DNA of 15,571 bases from Cochliopodium minus (taxonomy: Eukaryota > Discosea > Himatismenida > Cochliopodiidae), in NCBI GenBank assembly GCA_024220525.1, contig JAMYWO010000289.1, positions 32,184 through 47,754 on the forward strand, written 5' to 3'. Both the position numbers and the translations under genes were made by a program. Shown piece by piece: positions 1 through 9,222 of this stretch; positions within the stretch are counted from its first letter, which is position 1, and each line of letters begins with the position of its first letter. Below the pieces are notes generated by a model. It ran no database searches, had not been told where the DNA came from, and was given only the letters and a program-made list of their open reading frames with translations.

Positions 1-231
1 AATATTAAAATTTGAAATTATAAGAAAAAAATGTTAAAATTAATAAATATAATTTAAAATCAAAATGTATTGAATAATAAAGAAAATAAAAAATAAAAAA
101 AATTGAAATAAATATTAGTAATTGAAATATATTAGTAATAAAAAATAAAATGAAACAAAATAAAATAAAATAAAAATAAAAATAAATGCAAAATCAAAAA
201 AATGTAAAAAGAAAATATAATTGTGAATTAC
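1..231 (-). other. Intron (partial) of the CNB-FH3 gene
   Basis: Bases 230-231 are the complement of a GT donor following the last visible exon in phase 1. The rest is low-complexity A/T with no coding potential on either strand. The acceptor is outside the window. Confidence 0.6.
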
Positions 232-3200
232 CTGTCAAAACAGGATGAAAAATGTTGTCGAAATTATGGAAACACTTTTCTATTTCGAGATTGTCTTGCT
301 TTTCGAGATGGTGGTAGAATTCTATGTGCTCACGATTTTCTTTGGCCACCTTTTTGTTAAGGAAGAGAAAAACTGATTTGATTCCACTTTTTTCCAAAGA
401 AGATCTAAAAGCTGTTCTGTCGTCCAAGTTTTCCAAGTCTTTTTCATCAAAAAAAATTAATAAAAACAAATTAAATCAACAAAAAATATTTAATAAAAAT
501 GAGATTTTTAATTTTTAAAAATTTTTATTTCAAAAAAATAAATGAAAATATTTTAGATTAAAAATAAAAATAAAAAATATTTTTTCCTATCAGGAATAGG
601 ATTAAAAGCAGTTAAAAGCTGCAAAACAAACCCATAGTTTTTTAATTTTGTTTCCAAAAAGGAATAAGCAAAAGAGAGAATATATAATTAAACAATTTTT
701 TCATTGAAAAAATGAAAAATATTTAATTTAAAATAAAAAATATTAAAACTTTATTAAAATCTCTTAAAAAATATTCATTTTTTTTAAAAAAAAATTTATT
801 GTGAAATTATTAACATTAAAAATTATTTTACCTCTGAAAATCTGATTGACAAAATGGAGGGAAACGCCAAAATAATCAGAAAGATTGCACCCAATCCTCA
901 GAGAAAAGACCAAATGATCGCAACTAGAAGGATGAGAAACAATGTTCTCCGCAAACAACTGCTCCAAGGTGATGTACAAGATCTTAGAAAGGTGTTGTTC
1001 TTGAAACACTTTGCATAACGTCTCGAAGAAGAGGGTTTTGAGGGGGATTGCGTCTGAGAGGAGCGCGTTTCTTAGAACAAAGGTGTACAGGTTTTTGTCC
1101 ATCAGTATTTTGGCTTGGATGTCAGAGAATGAGAACAATTTTTTGATTGAATTTATCAGCATTATTTGAGAAATTTCATCGATCAAATTTTTTCTATTTA
1201 AAAAAAAATTATTTTCAATTTAAACCTTTATTTTAATTTTTATGTTTTTTAAATATTAATTTTTTATCAAATAAAAATTATTTATTTTAATTTAATTGAA
1301 TAATTTTTTTTTTTATTTTTTTATTTTTTTAATTATTTTTTTTGATATTTTATTTTTAAATTTTGTTTTGGATCATTCTCTTTTTTATTTTTACCTTATT
1401 ATGGATTCATATTTTTTAACAGAGGATATCAAAGAAAAATGTCCGTCGTTATCCACGAAATTTCTTCTCCAGTTCTCGTTGGAGTTCTTTATTGTGGTGC
1501 AAATGTTAATGATGTTTCTCATACCAATTTTTGGATCTTTCAACAATTCGAAAATATTGAATTTTTCCTGAAAATAAAAAATAAAAAATAAATTTTAAAA
1601 ATTGAAAAATAATTAAAATTTAAAAATAAAAAATAAAAAATAAAATTTAAAAATTAATTCACAAAAAATGAAATAAAAAATTTTGAAATAAAAAAAATAA
1701 AAATAGAAAAATAAAATTTAAAAATAGAAAAATAAAAAATAAAATTTAAAAATTAGTTCACAAAAAAACAAATAAAAAATTTTGAAATTATGAAATAAAA
1801 AAATAAAATATAAAATAAAATAAAAAATAAAAAATAAAATTTAAAAATAGAAAATAAAAAATAAAATAAAAAATAAAATATAAATAAAATAAAAAAGTAA
1901 TAAATAACAAAAGATAATAAAAAAAAATTAAAATTTAAAAATTAAATACTTTTTCACGATCTTTTCTTATCATTATAAATTCTCTTAATTTAAACCACTT
2001 GCTCTCCTTTTTTAGTTGTACAGGATAATCAGTGTATACTTTAATTCGGAGAGTTTCGTTGTGGTAAAAAGCGAGAAGCTTCTCTTTTTCTTCCAACTGC
2101 TTCTTTTGTTCTTTCACTTGGAGTTCCAGTGCTCTGATCCTTTCATCTTTCATGTTCACTGCTCCTCCAATTATTTCCGATATTTGGTTCATAAATGTAT
2201 CTCGGTTCTAAAGAAGTAAAAAAATAATAAAAAAAATCAAATCATCAAATATGAAAGTTGAAGAAAATAAATAAATTAATAAATAAATAATAAATAAATA
2301 AAAAAAATAAATAAAATAAATAAAATATAACAAAATGAATAAAATTAATAAAATTAATAAAAAATAAAATAAAAATGAAAATAACAATAAAACATAACAA
2401 ATAAAAAATTAAAATTTTAAATAAAATAGAATAAAATAAATAAAATAAAATAAATAAAAATAAAAATAAAATAAAATAAAAACATAACAAATAAAATTAA
2501 CAAATAAAAATATAAAATAAAACAATAATTGAAAACAAAAAGCAAAAATGAAAATAAATAAATAATAAATAAGAATCAAAATAAAATAAAAATAAAAATA
2601 AATAAAATATTTAAATAAAAATATAAATAGATAAAATTAAAAAATTTTAAAAAAATTTTAAAAAAATCACCAAATAATTTTGAGACATAATGTCATTTAT
2701 AGAAGGACCTAAAACTTTAGATTGAACATAAGACAAAATGTATTTTTTATCTTGAGGAAAATTCTCCAAAGTGTTGTTGAAAGATTTTCTGTCCAAAATG
2801 AATCCGTCACAATTTGTCTTTGCAGTAACAGTGGAGTTGTTAAATTTTTGGAACAAAATGAGAGAAAGTTCGTTGAAATGGGAGGATTCTTCAAGAGAAA
2901 GAACAACACAGTTTTTCAATGATATTTCCGCACTTCCTAAATTTCAATTAACGTTTATTTTTCGAAATCAATTTTTTTATAATAAGTTTTATACTTATTT
3001 TATTATATTATTTCTATTTTGTTTTTTTTTCATTTTTTTATTTTTGAATTTTTTTTTATAATTTTTCGTTAATTTTTCGTTATTTTATTTTTAAATTTTG
3101 TTATTTTAATTTTTTGAATTTTTTTTTTATTTAATTTTTTGTTATTTTTTTTTTTTTTTACCTTTAAAAATAAAATACAAATTCGTGTCACAAGCTTTCT

Positions 3201-5722
3201 CTTCATTCAAAAAAACGCTGCCCTCATTCCAAATCTTAGGAACAAGAGACAAAGTGAGAGAAGAGATGAAATGATAAGAACAATTCTTCAAAAAATCGAC
3301 CCTTCGCAACATGGAATAGAAAAGAAGGAAACACTCCTCGCGGATCTCTTTGGTGATGGGAAGGCTTGTCTCTGAGGACATTCTGATGTGTTCAAAGTGT
3401 CTTTCCATTCTTGCTGTTGGTGTCAACAAGAGTGCTGAAAGTTTTCTGCTTTTTCTTTCCACAAATTTTTTTATCATTTTCAAATCGTTTGGGAATCTTT
3501 TGGAAAAAAAAAATTATAAAATAAATAAAATAAAATTTTGGAAGAAAAATTTTAATTAAAAAATAAAATGTATGAATTAAAAATCAAAAAAAATGTAAAT
3601 CAAAGTTCTCATTGATTAAAAATTTTAATAAAATTAATTAAAATAATTTTGGAAGAAGTACATTAATTAACAAATAAATATTAAAAAAAAAATATAAATC
3701 AAAGTTTTAATAAGAATAAAAAATTCAAATTCAAAAATAAACTTTTACAAAATTTCAATAAAATAAAAATTTTAAGAAATGAATAAAAATAAAAAATTAC
3801 CTTTTGGCAATAGAATTAAATACAGAGTAAGAAAGAACAGACAAATAACAATCTGTATCAGCCCTTACAGTATTTAATCTGTAATTGTCATAAAACAAAG
3901 GGATGTAACCAAAATTCTTTCCGATTTTGGAGATTTGTTTTATGATTTTCCCATTTTTCAAGTAACTTATGCTTCCTCCACAAATGGAAAAAAAGTGGAG
4001 GGGAATGTCTCCCTCTGAGTATATGATGTCTCCTTTTGAATAGAATCTAGGTTTCAAATGTTGAGATACGCACAATACAAACTCTTCAGAACAACCTTGA
4101 TTTTTAATTTAAAAAATTAATTTATTTTATATTTTATATTATATTTTAATTTTCTTTCTTTTTTTTCAAATTTTTTTAATAAATAATAAATTTACTTTTT
4201 CCTGTTTTATATTTTATTTTATATTATTAAATAAATTTTAATTTATTTTGATATTTTATATTTTTAATTTTATTGTGATATATTTTTCAACTTTGAATAT
4301 TTTACAAACAAACATCCAAATTAAAAATAACTTACTTTTCAAGATTTGCATTTCATTAATTTGATCACTAATCAAAACAAACAAGTCCTTGCTCACACTA
4401 GTAGACTCCCTCTTGAGTTCCCTATCCCCACTGCTTCCATTCTGAATCTTGTGGTTCTGGAAATAATCCACGATCTTCGTTTTGATAGATTTGGTCAAAT
4501 TGTAATCTCCTACAGACAACAAAAAGTTTTCTTTGCTTCCAGGAAAAGAACTGAAGATTTTGTTCATTTTGGCTTTTGTTATTTTTAAAACTGTGCTGTT
4601 TTCTGAACAGACAAGTTGCTCTTTTCTTTTTTGTCCTTCCAATATCAATCCCATTTCGCCGAAACTTGCTCCTGGACCCTTTTCTTCGAGTTCTCTGCCC
4701 AGTTTTTTCACTATTATTTTACCACTGTGGATCAGGTAGAAAGAGTCTGCTATTTCTCCTTCTTCGTAGATTGAATCTGCTTTGTTGTAGGGTATTATCT
4801 CCATCTTTTTTATTTTAACGAGGATATTTAAAAAAATTTTAAAAATTTGATTGGATGAGGGATCAATCTAAAAAACTTTACGAATCATTTAAGAATAATA
4901 AGATGATAATTTGAACCAAAATTATTAAAATATATTGACAATATTTTTTATTGTGAAATGAATAAATGAAAACTTAATATTAAGATAATATAGGTGGGTA
5001 TTATAATGTTAAATCCGAATTTTATCATAATATATCACATCCCTTATGAAATAAATCCTCAGTTAAATTAAATTCATAATTTTTATAATTTTTATAATTT
5101 TTATATATCTTCTCTAATCTCTTTCATAAAGAGATTATATGATCAAATTGGGATGTTTTTTTACCTTCTTTATGACAGCCATTATAAATTCCTCAGATGA
5201 ATTTTTGAAAATGCTTAATTTTCTGAGTGCCTCGATATCACTCATCAGAAATTCGTCAATCTCGCTCTCCTCATCAATAGGTATCCTCGCAGATTTCTTC
5301 TTTTTGAGGACAGATTTCTTGGGATTATCAAAGGTGATGGATATCTTCTTCTTATTCTTCATCAAATGTGTATCTGATCTCCTCTCCAATGTATCCTCAC
5401 TCAACAATATCGATGTATTAGGAGTATCATCGTCCTTTTTAGTTGTGGATCTTGTAGTTAAAGATCTCTTGGGTGATTTGGACGATTTTTTGATCTTCTT
5501 AATTTTATTGGTGTCCAATGAGATGTTTATTTTGTCTGATTTGCTTTTTCTGGCTGATTTGGTGTTCTCAATGATTGATGATGTTGTCTTTCTTGGGCTC
5601 GTTGATGTTTTTTTGATGGGTTTGGGATTGGTGGAAGGTGATTTCTTTTTCTCTATCAATTTATCTTTCTTCTCTTTGATCTCTATCACCTCTTCATTAT
5701 CTATCTTTATATCACTTTCCAT
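232..5722 (-). CDS. Triple CNB-domain protein with coiled coil and formin-type GBD/FH3 region (3' end outside window)
   Basis: Nine exons: 5722-5165, 4804-4336, 4095-3801, 3496-3162, 2936-2671, 2207-1950, 1567-1395, 1193-832, 438-232. All junctions are GT-AG and phase-consistent, giving 974 codons before the left edge. The start at 5722 has an in-frame TAA two codons upstream. Residues 1-160 are basic, Ser/Thr/Lys-rich and probably disordered. CNB1 is about 164-300 and spans intron 1 (LRKLSIFKNSSEEF before it, FYLIHSGK and FGEMGLI after it). CNB2 is about 338-441 and CNB3 about 502-613. A short charged coiled coil covers about 655-690. Residues 700-974 are helical and resemble the GBD/FH3 of Diaphanous-related formins, with NENWRRNFVDNDG, DIQAKILMDKNLYTFVL and LENLDDRTAFRSSLEKSGI. 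CNB domains bind cAMP/cGMP; GBD/FH3 binds Rho GTPases and autoinhibits formins. Whether FH1/FH2 follow cannot be seen. CNB calls are firm; the FH3 call is moderately firm. Confidence 0.85.
439..831 (-). other. Long intron with a higher-complexity island at about 585-690
   Basis: This 393-nt GT-AG intron of the CNB-FH3 gene is mostly A/T filler. The exception is about 585-690, which contains two adjacent short hairpins (CCTAT..ATAGG and GCAG..CTGC) and mixed-base sequence. The island cannot be a coding exon in the required phase, because TAA follows five codons after the only good acceptor. FH3 continuity is also better without it. Confidence 0.5.
1568..1949 (-). other. Long A/T intron with a direct repeat
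   Basis: This 382-nt phase-0 intron of the CNB-FH3 gene consists of AAAT/AAAAAT runs and contains a near-identical 48-bp direct repeat (listed separately). Nothing else is recognisable in it. Confidence 0.6.
1642..1788. repeat. Imperfect 48-bp direct repeat, copies 99 bp apart
   Basis: Copies at 1642-1689 and 1741-1788 both contain TTCACAAAAAA and AAATAAAAAATTTTGAAAT, differing at about four positions. The sequence between them has the same A-rich texture. This fits replication slippage or a local duplication inside an intron. Confidence 0.6.
2208..2670 (-). other. Longest intron, (AAAT)n-type low-complexity DNA
   Basis: This 463-nt phase-0 intron between the CNB3 exon and the coiled-coil exon is built from AATAAA/AAAT units. 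It generates an apparent hydrophobic reading frame at 2245-2490 that is a composition artefact. No other signal was found. Confidence 0.65.
2671..3400 (-). other. CNB domain 3, degenerate pocket
   Basis: About residues 502-613, split by intron 2937-3161 exactly inside the FIFKGSAEIS strand. SMLRRVDFLKNCSYHFISSL is the N-terminal helix. TVTAKTNCDGFILDRKSF with the following NNTLENFP is the classic last beta strand and C helix of a CNB domain. The cassette reads HFNELSLILFQKFNNSTV: Glu is present (FNE for FGE), but no Arg occurs at the phosphate-binding position. This suggests a structural or non-cyclic-nucleotide role. Confidence 0.75.
3497..3800 (-). other. Intron between the CNB2 and CNB3 exons
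   Basis: 304-nt, phase-2 GT-AG intron. It is A/T-rich with a few repeated words such as TCAAAGTT and TTTTGGAAGAA, each seen twice. No coding or RNA signal was seen. Confidence 0.6.
3801..4095 (-). other. CNB domain 2, pocket Glu replaced
   Basis: This is essentially one exon, residues 343-441. It opens with CSEEFVLCVSQHLKPRFYSK and YSEGDIPLHFFSICGGSISY, the normal CNB start. The cassette reads FGYIPLFYDNYRLNTV at 404-419, which aligns without gaps to the consensus FGE-x8-R-x-x-T-V. The Arg (415) is kept, but the ribose-contacting Glu is Tyr (406). Known CNB domains lacking this Glu usually bind cyclic nucleotides weakly, or not at all, or act structurally. Confidence 0.8.
4336..5230 (-). other. 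CNB domain 1, the best-preserved cyclic-nucleotide pocket
   Basis: About residues 164-300 of the gene at 232-5722, split by the 360-nt intron 4805-5164. The N-terminal helix (ALRKLSIFKNSSEEFIMAV) is in the first exon. The beta-roll (IYEEGEIADSFYLIHSGK) and phosphate-binding cassette (GASFGEMGLI, residues 231-240) are in the second. The Glu of FGE, which contacts the ribose 2'-OH in known CNB domains, is residue 236. A basic QKRK stretch at 244-247 could supply the phosphate-binding Arg, although spacing is longer than the usual FGE-x8-R. This is therefore the domain most likely to bind cAMP or cGMP. Confidence 0.85.
4805..5164 (-). other. 360-nt intron splitting CNB domain 1
   Basis: Phase-0 intron: GTAAAA donor at 5164 and AAAAAAG acceptor directly before an ATG at 4804. 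Its base composition is less degenerate than in the other introns, but no open frame or RNA structure was found. The CNB fold runs straight across it, so the ATG at 4804 is an internal Met. Confidence 0.75.
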
Positions 5723-5915
5723 TTTTTATTTATTATTTCAAAAGAAAAATGTTGAATTTGCAAAATGATATTTCATTCATTATAGTGAAATTCCAGCTTT
5801 AAAATGGATGAATTTCATTTATTTGATATTAGTTTTGAATAAATATTCACCATTAAAGCTATTTAATGCAAAATGCATCTATTGAAGGAAAAAATATTTA
5901 TAAAAAAATCAAAAA
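5723..5915. promoter_or_regulatory. Divergent promoter between the CNB-FH3 and saposin genes
   Basis: The two genes are head-to-head and 193 bp apart, so both promoters must lie here or overlap the coding starts. AGCTTTAAAATGG (5795-5807) and CCATTAAAGCT (5850-5860) form an imperfect inverted repeat. ATGCAAAATGCAT lies just after it. TATTTATAAAAA about 15-25 nt before the ATG at 5916 resembles a TATA element. Assignment as promoter is positional inference. Confidence 0.45.
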
Positions 5916-7685
5916 ATGAAATTGATTCTTTTGATTGCTCTTTTATTCATCTCATTTTCATCCTCCCTTCTCATCAAGCCCACCCATTCCCAAAATACTA
6001 AACCCCTCACCTTGATACAACCCCAAAATGTGAAGGGTGTGGAGTTCTGCAAGGTTTGCATCTCATTCATCCAAGATACCATCTATGAATTGATAGAAAT
6101 CATTGCCAATAATGATATTGGAGGTATCGAATTTTAAACTTCTCCTTCCATATTCCTCGATTTAAAAAAATATAAAAATAATTTTTTTATTTTCGTTGAA
6201 AATATTAATTTCTTAAATTAACAAATTTCAATCCATTTTTAAGAAATACATTTGAAATATTCTTTTTCATCATCTGAGTTTCTTGAAATAAGTTATAATA
6301 ATATTAATTAATATTAATAATATTAAATTAAATTTAAACTTTTCAATTTTATATTTTTTATAATTTATTTTCAATCTTAAAATACATCGATTAATTCTAC
6401 AAAATTTAGTTTGAAAAACTTCTTTTAAAATAAATTTGAACTAATTTTTCTTTTTTTTTTTGAACAGGAACTTGCCAATTCTTGTGCTCTCACTTGAACC
6501 ACACCATAGAAGTAGATGTCTGCACTATTCTCTGTGAGATAGTTGGACTCGAAGAATTTGTAAAGATCATTGACGAAGTCAATCCTGATCCAATTGAAAT
6601 CTGTGAAGTAAAATAGTTTTAAATTATTCAATTTTTATTTTTTTATTTGAATTATTTCTTAAAATTTTATTTATTTAAATTTTATTATTTCTATGTTTTA
6701 TTTTTTATTTTTTATTTTTTATTTTTTATTTAAACTTATTTTTATCTTATTTTTTTCTTATTTTATTTTGTTTTTTATTTATTTTTATTTAAACTTATTT
6801 TATTATTTTTGTTATTTTATTAATTTTTAATGATATTTTTTTGTTTTTTTTTATTCTTTTTCATTATTTTTTATTTTATTTTTTATTTATTTTTATTTTT
6901 TATTTAATTTTTTAATTTTTTTGAACTAAATTTTAAAAAAGGAATTGACTGCTTGTCAACACTCTACCACAGCTAAAGCAAGTATTACTCAATTCAGTGT
7001 TTCTCCATTATCTGGACCACAAGGAACCACCTTTGATATCAACATGGTTTACGCTGTTCAAAATACCATTGCAACTGGTAAAAAAAAAAAAAAATATTAA
7101 AATAATAAAAATAATAAAAATAATAAAAATAATGAAAATAATAAAAATAAAAATAATAAAAATAATAATATAAAAAAAATTAAATAAAAAATATTTAATC
7201 TTTTTTAACAAAGGACAAGTTGAAATTGTTGTGGTGCCTCCTCAAAAAGATGCTTCCTTATTTGGAGGAGTTGAAAATGTTTTCGAACAAGGTATGTTTA
7301 TTTTAAATTAATTTTTTAAAAAATATTTTTTAATTTTAAAATTTTAATTAATAATTTTCTTAAAGGAATCGGAAATTATGGATTGAGAATGAGCTTTAAA
7401 GCAGTCCCTTCTGAAAACGAACCATTCGGACCTGGTATCTACACTGCGGCTGGTGTTGTTTGCGAAGGAACTTGTGGGTAAGAAAAAAAAAAAATTCTTT
7501 AATCAAATTTTTTATTTAATTTTTATTTTTTTATAAAAAAATAATTTTTTAGATCCAAACATAAATGGCAAAAAAAAAAATTCTTCGTTTAATTTCTTTA
7601 TTTACAAAACCATTTTATCTTTTTTTTTTTTCTTAGGAGTTATACTTTGGCAGAGCAAAGAGTGAACTTTACCATTACTGGTTAA
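5916..7685 (+). CDS. Secreted saposin B-domain protein with C-terminal beta-rich domain
   Basis: Six exons (5916-6123, 6468-6607, 6942-7077, 7214-7291, 7366-7477, 7637-7685) join in phase to 240 residues ending in TAA. Residues 1 to about 20 (MKLILLIALLFISFSSS) are a signal peptide. Residues 43-121 are a SapB fold with the full Cys pattern: CKVC at 45-48, a TCQFLC pair at 72-76, VCTILC, and the closing CEELTAC (C-x5-C) assembled across an intron. SapB domains bind or disturb lipids. Residues 128-240 (QFSVSPLSGPQGTTFDINMV, then VEIVVVPP, ending VNFTITG) look like a beta-sandwich with one further Cys pair (220, 224). The same two-part layout occurs, as I recall, in countin-like and other saposin proteins of amoebae. 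Expected to be secreted or lysosomal. Function beyond lipid interaction is not shown. Confidence 0.88.
6124..6467 (+). other. Intron 1 of the saposin gene
   Basis: 344-nt, phase-1 intron: GTATCG donor, then TTTTTTTTTTTGAACAG with a clear polypyrimidine tract. It is A/T-rich and no other feature was seen. Confidence 0.75.
6608..6941 (+). other. Intron 2 of the saposin gene
   Basis: 334-nt, phase-0 intron of TTTTATTT repeats. The donor GTAAAA overlaps a TAG that would end the protein at residue 118 if the intron were retained, just before the last SapB cysteine. Confidence 0.75.
7101..7170. repeat. 9-bp tandem microsatellite (AATAATAAA)n
   Basis: About five to seven imperfect units of AATAATAAA lie inside intron 3 of the saposin gene, with one A-to-G change (AATAATGAA). 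On the opposite strand it mimics a poly-Ile/Phe reading frame. Confidence 0.7.
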
Positions 7686-7723
7686 AGTTTTTAAGTTTTT
7701 TTTTAGAAAAAAATAATTTTTAC

Positions 7724-7729
7724 AATAAA
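7724..7729 (+). terminator. Poly(A) signal of the saposin gene
   Basis: AATAAA lies 39 nt after the TAA at 7683-7685, followed by AAAGTTTGAC. Canonical hexamer and position, in the narrow convergent gap. Confidence 0.55.
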
Positions 7730-7769
7730 AAGTTTGACAAAAAAAAAATTAATTGGTTTTTTAAAAATT

Positions 7770-7779
7770 TTTATTTATT
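7770..7779 (-). terminator. Poly(A) signal of the coiled-coil gene
   Basis: On the minus strand AATAAATAAA occurs 12-21 nt after the TAA at 7793-7791. It lies within the same 105-bp convergent spacer as the saposin gene's signal. Confidence 0.5.
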
Positions 7780-7790
7780 TCATTTGTTTT

Positions 7791-8963
7791 TTAATTTGCA
7801 TTGATTTCGATTTTGAAAGTCTTTTGGCAGTGTGTACACTTTTTCTCCTCCATGAGAAACTTCTCCAAATTGTCAGAGTAACTTATTAAAAATAATGATA
7901 AATAATAAAAAAAAATTATAATAAAATAAAATATAAAAATAAAATATAAAAATAAAATTTTTTTTTTCACTCAGATAACTTTTGAAATTCTTCAATCAAA
8001 CCATTGTAGTCATTGCAACTCTCATTTGCCTTCTCCAACTTGGTTTTGGATTCTTCCAAGTCCTTTTGCAACTTGGAGACAAGATCATCTTTCATTTCCA
8101 ATTTACTCTTGAGATCTTCTACTACCGATACAGTCACTTCGTCTTCCATGTTATCTTTCTTTGAAAACTTTTCAAAATCTCTTTTTTCTGGGTGAGAGCT
8201 GGTGTAGTAATCTTCAAAAAGAAATGAAATAAAATAATATTAAATCAGTAAATTAACAAATGAAAATTTAAAATAATAAATTACCGTGCAACATTCTGAT
8301 TTGTTGGTTAAAATTCTTGAGATCTAATGTGTTCTCTAAAAAAGAAAATAATCAAAAAAAATATTTAAAAAAAAATATTTAAAAAAACGAAATAAAAAAA
8401 TTTATACTCTCTCTTTGGAGGCGATACCACTCGATCTCCTTGTTGACATTCTTCTCCTTTTCCTTGAGCTCCCTTCTTACGTCGCTGGATGACTCTTTCA
8501 AGGACTCAATTAATTGAGTATTTCTCCTGTCTCTTGCTCCCAAGTCGTCGATAGTGTTTTGGGACAACAGAAGCATTCTATCTTTTTCTTGAATCATGTT
8601 TTGAACTAAAAAGGAAAAAAAAAATCAATATAAATTACATTAGAATAAGAATGATGAATACATATTTTAAATAATAAAATTTAAAATTATATATATTCAA
8701 AGAAAAAATTATAAAAATTATATAATTTTTTATTTTACGCTCATTAATCTTGTTTTGTGCATCCAAACATCTTTTCTTCTCTTCAGTCAAAGCTCTCTTA
8801 TCTTCTCTTCTTGTGTTCTCCAAATCTGTGATTCTTTTTTTTTTAAAAAGGAAAACAACAATGGGCAGATAAAAAAAAAAGAATAGTGTAAGGAAATGTT
8901 GTGCGTATGAAAAGAAAAAAAAGATTATCACTGATGTAAAAGTTGAGCAAATGATTCTGACAT
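7791..8963 (-). CDS. Coiled-coil protein with C-terminal CxxC motif
   Basis: Six exons (8963-8932, 8833-8739, 8605-8408, 8335-8285, 8211-7971, 7881-7791) join in phase to 235 residues ending in TAA. All introns are short GT-AG (72-133 nt), with donors including the weaker GTGATA and GTGAAA. It begins MSESFAQLLHQITDLENT and is almost entirely charged heptad-type helix to about residue 100, and again about 150-215 (LKSKLEMKDDLVSKLQKDLE). A linker (DYYTSSHPEKRDFEKF) separates them. The C-terminus has CTHCQKTF, one half of a possible zinc-binding knuckle. I do not recognise the family. A scaffold or cytoskeletal/vesicle adaptor role is only suggested by architecture. The start has an in-frame TAA four codons upstream. 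An upstream ATG at 9046/9043 could be spliced in frame (donor after MMRVQKK, acceptor GGAAG directly before 8963). Confidence 0.75.
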
Positions 8964-9222
8964 CTTCCTTTTTTATTGATAATTAATCTCTTTTAAATTT
9001 TTTTTTTTATTTTTAAATTTTTAACCTTTTTTTGTACACGCATCATTTCTTTCTTTCTTTTTGACTGAATTTTAATAAAAAAAAGAAAAAAAAAAGTTTA
9101 AAAAATGGGAAGCAAGCTAAAAAAAAAAAAAAGATACTGAAGATTAGAATTTGATAAATCAAAGAAATGAGTGTAAATTATGTTTTTTTTTTAAAATTTA
9201 TTTTTTTTTCTGTGAATTTTTT
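8964..9222. other. Spacer between the kinase-MORN gene and the coiled-coil gene
   Basis: 259 bp, head-to-tail on the minus strand. It holds the kinase 3' UTR (AATAAA-like words shortly after the stop) and the 5' region of the coiled-coil gene. A pyrimidine block (CATTTCTTTCTTTCTTTTT) lies near 9044-9062. Nothing else is recognised. Confidence 0.5.

Noticed and set aside
2245-2490. Minus-strand frame resembling a multi-pass membrane protein
   Set aside because: It is the translation of (AAAT)n intron DNA (poly Phe/Ile/Leu) and lies entirely between good donor and acceptor sites.
3142-3161. Poly-Lys extension after FIFKG in the CNB3 exon
   Set aside because: This is intron read-through past the GTAAAA donor at 3161; splicing to 2936 gives FIFKGSAEIS, the expected CNB strand.
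4256-4804. ATG at 4804 as the start of a separate CNB gene
   Set aside because: The N-terminal CNB helix is encoded upstream at 5165-5230, and the splice joins in phase 0 directly before this ATG, so it is an internal Met.
5139-5768. 209-codon plus-strand open frame
   Set aside because: It is the antisense shadow of the first exon of the CNB-FH3 gene, whose sense frame has a clear start, donor and CNB continuity.
6425-6631. 68-codon minus-strand frame
   Set aside because: It is the antisense shadow of the second saposin exon, which carries the conserved cysteines in the sense frame.
7008-7211. Minus-strand hydrophobic frame
   Set aside because: It is produced by the AATAATAAA microsatellite in the saposin intron and overlaps a well-supported sense exon.
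8635-8738. Extension of the coiled-coil exon past NKINE
   Set aside because: The frame runs into A/T intron after a GTAAAA donor; joining to 8605 gives a continuous heptad helix.
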